From positions 1 through 8,324 of the forward strand of contig JAAXQM010000108.1 in the NCBI GenBank assembly GCA_012974295.1: 8,324 nucleotides of DNA, given 5' to 3'. Shown here in pieces: positions 1 to 4,566 of this stretch. The position numbers were made by a program, and so were the translations under genes. The stretch is from Dehalococcoidales bacterium. Lineage in GTDB: Bacteria; Chloroflexota; Dehalococcoidia; E44-bin15. Positions within the stretch are counted from its first letter, which is position 1. Each line of letters opens with the position of its first letter. Under the pieces are notes generated by a model. It searched no databases. It was not told the DNA's origin and saw only the letters and a list, made by a program, of their open reading frames with translations.

Positions 1-33
1 TCGTCGGCAGCGTCAGATGTGTATAAGAGACAG
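1..33 (+). other. Illumina Nextera transposase adapter (artefact)
   Basis: Bases 1-14 (TCGTCGGCAGCGTC) are the Nextera read-1 overhang and bases 15-33 (AGATGTGTATAAGAGACAG) are the 19-bp Tn5 mosaic end. Together they are an exact match to the known 33-nt adapter. This is untrimmed library sequence at a contig end, not biology; genomic sequence begins at about 34. It should not be read as a Tn5 insertion in the organism. Confidence 0.97.
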
Positions 34-281
34 ACAATAAGCAGTGGTGCAGAGAATTGATAGTGTCTAGAAAGTAGATATAACCTGAAGGGCAAACATG
101 GTGCATTCTCGGTGCAGGGCATGTGTTAATAATAAGGGTTTATGTGTAAAAAGTTAAGCACTATTCTCAAGAGGGGGAAATTAACATAAAAAACTGATAC
201 TTATGCACCACAGGAGGAGGTTTTGCACTGAAATCAACTACTTGTGCACCATTATTATGTTCTGTTGAAGCTACAATACCT
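34..281. other. AT-rich non-coding region downstream of dnaA, candidate part of oriC
   Basis: No gene is visible here. The stretch about 121-200 is strongly AT-rich (runs such as TTAATAATAA and ACATAAAAAA) and could serve as an unwinding element. It is bordered by sites resembling DnaA boxes: TTATGCACC at 201-209, TTTTGCACT at 221-229 and TTGTGCACC at 242-250, all on the plus strand, and TTTTACACA at 143-151 on the minus strand, which fits the relaxed consensus TTWTNCACA. TGGTGCA/CGGTGCA cores in reverse orientation lie at 45-51, 99-105 and 110-116. Placement next to dnaA supports an origin role. No dnaN gene follows dnaA within the available sequence. Assignment as oriC is inference. Confidence 0.5.
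201..250 (+). repeat. Three phased DnaA-box-like direct repeats
   Basis: Consensus TTNTGCACY occurs at 201-209, 221-229 and 242-250 in the same orientation, with starts 20 and 21 bp apart (about two helical turns). Each differs from TTATNCACA mainly at the last base (C or T in place of A). The regular spacing suggests cooperative binding of one protein on one DNA face; DnaA is the obvious candidate because its gene ends only 32 bp away. Confidence 0.5.
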
Positions 282-1634
282 TCAGGCCTTACTTCTCGTG
301 GTGAGCCCCTCCCTGATCTCAATCACATCGTGACGCAGTTGAGGACGGGTATTTATCTCGAGTGCTATCTTATCATAGCCGCGAAGGACGGCGGAGTGAT
401 CTCGATTACCCAGTTCTTTGCCAATCTCGTTGAAAGAGCATTGGATCTCCTCCCTTATAAGATAGATGGCGACATGGCGTGCTAATGCAGTCGGCTTATC
501 CCTACGTCTACCGATCAGCGACTCTGGTTCAAGGTCAAAGTATTTAGCAACATTGGTAATGATTAACGGAGGGGATAGAGTCCGGCGGGGCGTCGTATCG
601 TGGAACTCGGCGAGCGCTTTCTCTGCCAGTTCAAGGGTGAGGGGCGCTTTGGTAAGCCGAGAAAAGGCGACGATGCGGTTGAGCGACCCTTCAAGCTCGC
701 GAATGCTTTTAAGTACCTTGCGGGCAATGAACTCCAGCACGTCTTGAGGTACTGATATATCGTTTTCCTCAGCCTTCGCTTGAAGGATGGCGAGGCGAGT
801 TTCAAGTTCAGGGGACTGTACGTCGGTGACCAGCCCCCATGCAAAACGCGAACGCAATCGGTCCTCAAGCAGGGGCATGGATTTGGGGGGGCGGTCGCTA
901 GTGATTACTATCTGGCGGCTGCCATTGTGAAGGTCGTTGAAGGTATGAAAGAAGCCCTCCTGTGTCTGCTCTTTCCCGATGATAAAGTGGATGTCGTCGA
1001 TTAATAGGACATCCACGCTGCGATACTTACTGCGGAACTCCTCGGTCTTCCGCTCACGGATCGCCTTGATGAACTCATTAGTAAACTGCTCGGTGCTCAC
1101 GTATAGTACGCGAAGTTTTGAGTCGGTAACGCAGCGTCCTATGGCGTGCAGCAGGTGGGTCTTTCCCAGCCCGACACCGCCGTAAATAAACAGCGGGTTA
1201 TACACATGCCCCGGCTTTTCTGCGACCCCCATAGCAGCTGCATGGGCTAGACGATTGCAGGTTCCTACAATAAACGAGTCGAAGGTGTACTTGGGATTGA
1301 AGGTATTGGACCCTGTCTTCCGGTTGTTTACGCTGGCGGAGGATTTGCCATTCCCCCTGGGCTTTGATCGGCTGCTTTGCTCTTGAATTTGAAAACAGAC
1401 ATTGACCTCATCCCCTAAGACTCCGATGAGGGTCTTCTCGATTAGCGAGATCAGCCTCTTCTCAAGCCACTCGACGGCAAAAGGGGACGGTACACCAACG
1501 ACGAATTTATCGCCCTCATAGTTTAAGCCGACGGTGTCTTTGAGCCAGGTATCGAAATTTGTTCTATTGACTTGTAGCTGAAGCTCGCCAAGTACGGCCT
1601 CCCAGATTTCACCAGCAGATTCCTTAACCAGCAT
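282..1634 (-). CDS. dnaA: Chromosomal replication initiator protein DnaA
   Basis: AAA+ ATPase that binds origin boxes and unwinds the origin. The protein is about 450 aa, normal for the family. Residues below count from the chosen Met: domain I about 8-80 (EIWEAVLGEL, NFDTWL); variable linker about 83-112; AAA+ domain with Walker A GGVGLGKTH (152-160), Walker B LLIDDIHF (210-217), sensor 1 VITSD (243-247), box VII LEDRLRSRF with the likely arginine finger R263, and sensor 2 RELEGSL (from R312); domain IV ends with the DnaA signature NRDHSAVLRGYDKI (about 410-423). The frame is open to 1664, but AAGGAG at 1645-1650 sits 10 nt before the ATG at 1634 and only 1 nt before the ATG at 1643, so 1634 is preferred. 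It diverges from fmt. In the signature, Ala replaces the Thr found in E. coli (RDHTTV). Confidence 0.97.
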   Translation of the reverse strand: MLVKESAGEIWEAVLGELQLQVNRTNFDTWLKDTVGLNYEGDKFVVGVPSPFAVEWLEKRLISLIEKTLIGVLGDEVNVCFQIQEQSSRSKPRGNGKSSASVNNRKTGSNTFNPKYTFDSFIVGTCNRLAHAAAMGVAEKPGHVYNPLFIYGGVGLGKTHLLHAIGRCVTDSKLRVLYVSTEQFTNEFIKAIRERKTEEFRSKYRSVDVLLIDDIHFIIGKEQTQEGFFHTFNDLHNGSRQIVITSDRPPKSMPLLEDRLRSRFAWGLVTDVQSPELETRLAILQAKAEENDISVPQDVLEFIARKVLKSIRELEGSLNRIVAFSRLTKAPLTLELAEKALAEFHDTTPRRTLSPPLIITNVAKYFDLEPESLIGRRRDKPTALARHVAIYLIREEIQCSFNEIGKELGNRDHSAVLRGYDKIALEINTRPQLRHDVIEIREGLTTRSKA

Positions 1635-1662
1635 ATTATTCATACTCCTTATTCGATAATCC

Positions 1663-1692
1663 AAAGTAGCACGGGTACTTACGTAATCACAA
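1663..1692 (-). promoter_or_regulatory. Candidate dnaA promoter
   Basis: On the minus strand, TTGTGA (1692-1687), an 18-nt spacer and TGC-TACTTT (extended -10; hexamer 1668-1663) precede dnaA. The predicted start near 1657 would give a leader of about 22 nt containing the AAGGAG ribosome site, which fits the chosen start codon. The hexamers are only moderately close to consensus. Confidence 0.4.
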
Positions 1693-1838
1693 GGTCAGTG
1701 ATGTCCCCGATTCGGTGGGGTCATCCTGATATTATTTGGTAACTTGAGCCTCGCAGTTTTCAATAATCGACTGCGACAGGAACTGCCGGGGGATGCGTCA
1801 GAAACAGTAACAAAAAACCATGCCCCTGGTCAATAGTT

Positions 1839-1859
1839 TTGTGCACCAGTTTTGCACCA
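1839..1859 (+). repeat. Pair of TTNTGCACCA boxes, 11 bp apart
   Basis: TTGTGCACCA (1839-1848) is identical to the site at 242-251 on the other side of dnaA. TTTTGCACCA (1850-1859) follows, with starts 11 bp apart (one helical turn). The pair lies between the dnaA and fmt promoters, 16 bp upstream of the fmt -35. It is a candidate second half of a split origin or an autoregulatory DnaA site. Confidence 0.5.
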
Positions 1860-1875
1860 GTTTCAAGGCGACTTT

Positions 1876-1904
1876 TTGCCCGATATTGAGCCGCGTGATA
1901 GAAT
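1876..1904 (+). promoter_or_regulatory. fmt promoter, extended -10
   Basis: TTGCCC (1876-1881), 17-nt spacer, then TGA-TAGAAT with the hexamer at 1899-1904. The TG motif and a five-of-six -10 match are strong. Transcription would start at about 1911, so the ATG at 1905 would be excluded and only 3 or 6 nt would precede the ATGs at 1914 and 1917. No Shine-Dalgarno sequence is seen. Confidence 0.6.
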
Positions 1905-1916
1905 ATGGCTAGCATG

Positions 1917-2852
1917 ATGAACATTGTTTTTATGGGCTCTCCCGCGTTCGCCGTACCGGCCCTGAAGGAGCTTGTCTCCAGTGAATATGACGTGGTTGCT
2001 GTCTACACGCAGCCGGATAAGCCTGTGGGTCGTGGGCGAATAGCTTCTCTAACCGCCGTAAAACGGGTGGCTCTAGAACATGGACTTGAGGTGCGCCAGG
2101 TGCAAAGCTTTGCTGACGCTGGTACTATCGCATCTTTAGCCCGGCTTAATCCCGATGTGATTGTAGTGGCGGCCTTTGGCCATATCCTACCGCCCCAAGT
2201 TCTCGCAATACCACCATTCGGTTGTATCAACCTTCACCCCTCTCTACTCCCCAGGTATCGCGGTCCTACCCCGATCCCGGCGGCCATCCTCTCCGGCGAT
2301 GAGTATACCGGGGCCACCATCATGGTGGTGAACCAGCGCATTGACAGCGGCCCGATCCTCACCCAGCGGAGGGTTGATATCGCTCCTGAGGATACCACGG
2401 GATCACTTACCACAAAGCTTGCCCAGGTCGCTGCCCATCTTTTAATAGAAACACTGCCCACCTGGTTTTCCCGCTCACTTGCTCCACAAACGCAAAGGGA
2501 GGAGGACGCCACCTATTCTAAGCTTCTCTCTAAAAAGGAGGGTGAGATCGATTGGCAGCTCCCCGCCCTCGATATATGGCGGCGGGTGCGCGCCTTCTAC
2601 CCCTGGCCGGGGTGCTACACTACATGGCAGGGGAAGGTGCTAAAGATAGTGGAGGGTATCCCCTTGCCTGGAGAGCTAGGCGAGACAGGGATAGTACTAT
2701 CTCTTGGCAGGGGGGAGGTTGGAGTGAAATGCGGGGAAGGGATACTCAGTTTGCTCCGGCTTCAGCTTGAGGGAAGAAGCGAGATGGACGCCGAGGAGTT
2801 CCTTAGGGGGCAAAGGAATTTTATCGGGGCACGGCTACACAATTCGAAATAA
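1917..2852 (+). CDS. fmt: Methionyl-tRNA formyltransferase
   Basis: Transfers a formyl group from 10-formyl-tetrahydrofolate to Met-tRNAfMet for translation initiation in the cytoplasm. The protein is 311 aa, typical length. Counting from this Met: N-terminal Rossmann motif MNIVFMGSPAFAVP (1-14); catalytic region INLHPSLLPRYRG with N105 and H107; D143 in RIDSGPIL, matching the Asn-His-Asp triad of the E. coli enzyme; C-terminal tRNA-binding domain with SKKEGEIDW and FYPWPGCYT. In-frame ATGs exist at 1905, 1914 and 1917. The family begins M-x-I-V-F-M-G, and the promoter at 1876-1904 excludes 1905, so 1917 is preferred over 1914. The usual partner def (peptide deformylase) is not adjacent. The gene is convergent with bL25. 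Confidence 0.95.
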   Translation: MNIVFMGSPAFAVPALKELVSSEYDVVAVYTQPDKPVGRGRIASLTAVKRVALEHGLEVRQVQSFADAGTIASLARLNPDVIVVAAFGHILPPQVLAIPPFGCINLHPSLLPRYRGPTPIPAAILSGDEYTGATIMVVNQRIDSGPILTQRRVDIAPEDTTGSLTTKLAQVAAHLLIETLPTWFSRSLAPQTQREEDATYSKLLSKKEGEIDWQLPALDIWRRVRAFYPWPGCYTTWQGKVLKIVEGIPLPGELGETGIVLSLGRGEVGVKCGEGILSLLRLQLEGRSEMDAEEFLRGQRNFIGARLHNSK

Positions 2853-2879
2853 ACAGAAAAGCCGGGCTAATAGTCCGGC
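2847..2879 (-). terminator. Intrinsic terminator for the minus-strand bL25 transcript
   Basis: Read on the minus strand, the hairpin GCCGGACTATTAGCCCGGC (2879-2861; 5 GC pairs extended by a C-G and a G-U pair, 5-nt loop) is followed by TTTTCTGTTTATTT (2860-2847). The U-rich tail exists only in this direction, so it serves the bL25 unit. It overlaps the fmt stop codon at 2850-2852. On the plus strand the same hairpin lacks a U-tract, so it is at best a weak fmt terminator. Confidence 0.6.
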
Positions 2880-3005
2880 CGCTGTTCTTGTGAAAGGTGC
2901 ATGACACAGCTAAGCGATATCATTGAGTAATTGAGACTCCGCCATTATTAATCCGCTACCGATTTACACGAGAGTACTGAAATAACCTCAATCAACGCCC
3001 TATAT

Positions 3006-3056
3006 CCCCCAAGATTGGAGGACTTCTAAATCTGGGGGACACCCCCAGACCCCCGG
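3006..3056. repeat. C5/G5 palindromic element in the bL25 3' region
   Basis: TCTGGGGG-ACA-CCCCCAGA at 3031-3049 is a perfect 8-bp stem with a 3-nt loop. An upstream arm, CCCCCAAGATT (3006-3016), can pair instead with AATCTGGGGG (3029-3038) with one bulge, so two exclusive hairpins share the G5 tract. A further C5 run follows at 3050-3054. Such compact structured elements are often dispersed repeats of the REP type, but only one copy is in this window. It could also act as a transcript-end structure for bL25. Confidence 0.45.
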
Positions 3057-3097
3057 CAAGAAGTATCCTGCACCTCTTTCTCAGCGGTCTCAAAACA

Positions 3098-3739
3098 CTA
3101 GGCTTCTTCGGATTCCTCTGTACCCTCACCCTCAGCCTCACCTTCGCCCTCAACCTCCTCCACCACCTCTTCAACTTCAGCGCGGGCTTCCATTGCACTG
3201 ACCACCAAATGGCTGGCTTCGGTAAGCACTTCAACTCCCTCATCTACCGGTATGTCCCGCACGTGAATCGCCTGGCCGATCTCTTCAAGCACGGAGAGGT
3301 CCACCTCGATATTTCGGGGCAGGTCAGCGGGCAGGGCTTCTACCTCGAGAGAGGTCAGGTTCTCGATCAACATAACGCGGCTGCTCTTCGCCGCAGGAGC
3401 CTCGCCGATGAAGAGTAGTGGTACCTCAACCTTTACCTTGTGGGTCATCTCTACCTGGAAAAAGCCCACATGGAGCAGCTCTTGGGTTAAGGGATCGCGC
3501 TCAATATCGCGGATCATCACCGTTCGTGGCTTCCTTGCCGCATCGACTTTTAGGTTAATCAGGGCGTTCATGCCTGCCTTGGAAATAAGGCGTTTCAGCA
3601 GCGATGTCTCTACCTGTAGGGGGAGAGATTCGATTTTTGGACCGTAGACGTTCACCGGGGTCAAGCCTTCCCTGCGAAGAAACCTTACCTTCTTTCCCAG
3701 AATATCCCTATGGCTAACCTTCAGTTCCTCTCGGTTCAC
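3098..3739 (-). CDS. rplY: Large ribosomal subunit protein bL25 (TL5/CTC type)
   Basis: Binds 5S rRNA in the large ribosomal subunit. At 213 aa this is the long two-domain form (general stress protein CTC/TL5), not the short E. coli form. The N-terminal 5S-binding domain spans about 5-92 (GKKVRFLRREGLTPVNVYG, then RDIERDPLTQELLHVGFF); the TL5 C-terminal beta domain spans about 100-183 (VPLLFIGEAPAAK, LPADLPRNIEVDLS, IHVRDIPV); an acidic Glu-rich tail covers about 187-213, common in this type and of low complexity at DNA level. The start codon is GTG, 5 nt after a strong GGGAGG site (3750-3745). Transcription is from the TGGACA/TATAAT promoter at 3798-3769. It diverges from rpmH and converges with fmt. 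Confidence 0.95.
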   Translation of the reverse strand: MNREELKVSHRDILGKKVRFLRREGLTPVNVYGPKIESLPLQVETSLLKRLISKAGMNALINLKVDAARKPRTVMIRDIERDPLTQELLHVGFFQVEMTHKVKVEVPLLFIGEAPAAKSSRVMLIENLTSLEVEALPADLPRNIEVDLSVLEEIGQAIHVRDIPVDEGVEVLTEASHLVVSAMEARAEVEEVVEEVEGEGEAEGEGTEESEEA

Positions 3740-3768
3740 TTCTACCTCCCTGAGACAAAGCTGACCAT

Positions 3769-3798
3769 ATTATACAACTCACACGGTATGCGTGTCCA
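3769..3798 (-). promoter_or_regulatory. bL25 promoter
   Basis: On the minus strand: TGGACA (3798-3793), 18-nt spacer, perfect TATAAT (3774-3769). The predicted start near 3762 gives a leader of about 22 nt holding the GGGAGG site. The spacer contains the inverted repeat ACACG-GTATG-CGTGT (3781-3795), a possible operator. Confidence 0.7.
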
Positions 3799-3809
3799 GT
3801 AAGAATTGT

Positions 3810-3838
3810 TTGACACCCCTATCAGGGTGAAGTATAAT
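3810..3838 (+). promoter_or_regulatory. Perfect consensus sigma-70-type promoter for the rpmH operon
   Basis: TTGACA (3810-3815), 17-nt spacer, TATAAT (3833-3838): both hexamers and the spacing are ideal. Six bases separate the -10 from the rpmH ATG at 3845, so transcription should start at or next to that A, giving a leaderless mRNA. Arms CACCC (3814-3818) and GGGTG (3825-3829) form an inverted repeat between the hexamers, a possible operator. Confidence 0.85.
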
Positions 3839-3844
3839 CGTAGC

Positions 3845-3985
3845 ATGCCGAAGAGGACCTATCAACCAAAGAGGATACCGAGAAAACGGAAGCACGGGTT
3901 TCTATCACGCATGAGCACTCGAGGTGGTCGCGAGGTGCTGCGGAGGAGGAGGCTCAGGGGCCGCTGGCGGCTCACGGTGGCTTGA
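3845..3985 (+). CDS. rpmH: Large ribosomal subunit protein bL34
   Basis: A very small, highly basic ribosomal protein of 46 aa, normal for bL34. It starts MPKRTYQPKRIPRKRKHGF and contains the family core KRTYQPK...HGF..RM.T..GR.VL.RRR..GR. Too short for many ORF callers. No Shine-Dalgarno sequence precedes the ATG; the consensus promoter ends 6 nt upstream, so leaderless translation is predicted. It is the first gene of the operon; its TGA shares one base with the rnpA ATG. The rpmH-rnpA-yidD-yidC order is the standard one next to bacterial origins. Confidence 0.97.
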   Translation: MPKRTYQPKRIPRKRKHGFLSRMSTRGGREVLRRRRLRGRWRLTVA

Positions 3986-4326
3986 TGGTAAAAACAGAGC
4001 GGCTTGCCGGCACAAGGGATTTCGAAGCCGTTTTCACTAACGGCAAGTCCTGGGCTAATAATATGGTAGTTCTGCGTGCATTACCCAACAGCTTGGGATC
4101 CAGTCGCTGTGGATTTGCCGTGGGAAAGCGATTGGGAGGGGCAGTAGTGCGCAATCGGGTGAGGAGGCGGCTTCGCGAGGTGGTACGGCAAGTTCCTATA
4201 GACGGGGGCTGGGACATGGTACTCATCGCCCGCCAGCCGGCTACGGAAACAGATTATCATACCCTAAGTAAGGCGACGGAGGAAATACTGGCTCGGGCGA
4301 AGTTTTTAGGTAGCGGGGAAAGATGA
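3985..4326 (+). CDS. rnpA: Ribonuclease P protein component
   Basis: Protein cofactor of the RNase P ribozyme, which trims the 5' leader from pre-tRNAs. The protein is 113 aa, typical length. The N-terminal region has the conserved F-x-x-VF pattern (TRDFEAVFTNGKSW, about 10-23), and the RNR signature lies in GKRLGGAVVRNRVRRRLRE (about 46-64), the RNA-contacting basic helix. The start is the ATG in the TGATG overlap with rpmH, implying translational coupling; a TTG one codon earlier is possible but less likely. The stop overlaps yidD by 4 nt (ATGA). The RNase P RNA gene is not in this window. Confidence 0.96.
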   Translation: MVKTERLAGTRDFEAVFTNGKSWANNMVVLRALPNSLGSSRCGFAVGKRLGGAVVRNRVRRRLREVVRQVPIDGGWDMVLIARQPATETDYHTLSKATEEILARAKFLGSGER

Positions 4327-4532
4327 AGAGGATTGCCTTGGGATTAATCAGTGGTTATCAGGTGACCATTTCCCAGGTGACACCTCACGCCTGCCGTTTT
4401 GTACCCACTTGCTCTCAGTATACCTCTGAGGCAATTCAGAAGTACGGGCTGGCGAAGGGTATTTGCATAGGGGCGAAGCGTCTCGTACGTTGCCATCCCT
4501 TTAATCCCGGAGGGTTTGACCCGGTACCTTGA
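4323..4532 (+). CDS. yidD: Membrane protein insertion efficiency factor YidD
   Basis: Small membrane-associated protein that aids YidC-dependent insertion. The protein is 69 aa, normal length. It shows the family pattern with conserved cysteines: HACRFVPTCSQYTSEAI (about 23-39), then a YG..KG segment and RCHPFNPGGFDPVP at the C-terminus (about 56-69). The N-terminal part forms a short amphipathic helix rather than a clear transmembrane segment. The start overlaps rnpA (ATGA), indicating coupling. yidC follows after one intervening gene, not directly as in many genomes. Confidence 0.95.
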   Translation: MKRIALGLISGYQVTISQVTPHACRFVPTCSQYTSEAIQKYGLAKGICIGAKRLVRCHPFNPGGFDPVP

Positions 4533-4566
4533 TGCAATTAGTTTCCGCCGTTAAGAGGTTTTTGTA

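Noticed and set aside
39..54. AAGCAGTGGTGCAGAG resembles a SMART cDNA primer with six internal bases missing
   Set aside because: The match needs a 6-nt deletion and the sequence beyond does not continue the primer. Probably coincidence, though closeness to the real adapter means it should be kept in mind when judging the TGGTGCA core at 45-51.
1641..1664. Earlier dnaA starts giving MDYRIRS or MNNM N-termini
   Set aside because: The AAGGAG site lies inside or directly against these starts; only the ATG at 1634 has workable spacing, and the predicted transcript start lies near 1657.
1699..1722. ATGTCCCC-GATTCGGT-GGGGTCAT hairpin upstream of dnaA
   Set aside because: Interrupted by a T-T mismatch, outside the predicted dnaA transcript and with no U-tract; too weak to call as a terminator or operator.
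2923..2951. TTGAGT-17-TATTAA, promoter-like on the plus strand between fmt and bL25
   Set aside because: No gene or recognisable RNA follows; the -10 is only four of six. It would give an antisense RNA to bL25, but nothing else supports it.
3098..3180. Repetitive CTC/CTT-rich tract
   Set aside because: It is the Glu-rich acidic tail of bL25 on the opposite strand, not a separate repeat element.
3844..3984. The rnpA frame stays open back through all of rpmH, as in Thermus where rnpA is extended over rpmH
   Set aside because: Apart from the TTG at 3982 there is no ATG, GTG or TTG in that frame upstream of 3985, and the first stop (TAG) is at 3841. The open frame reflects Arg-rich codon bias in rpmH.
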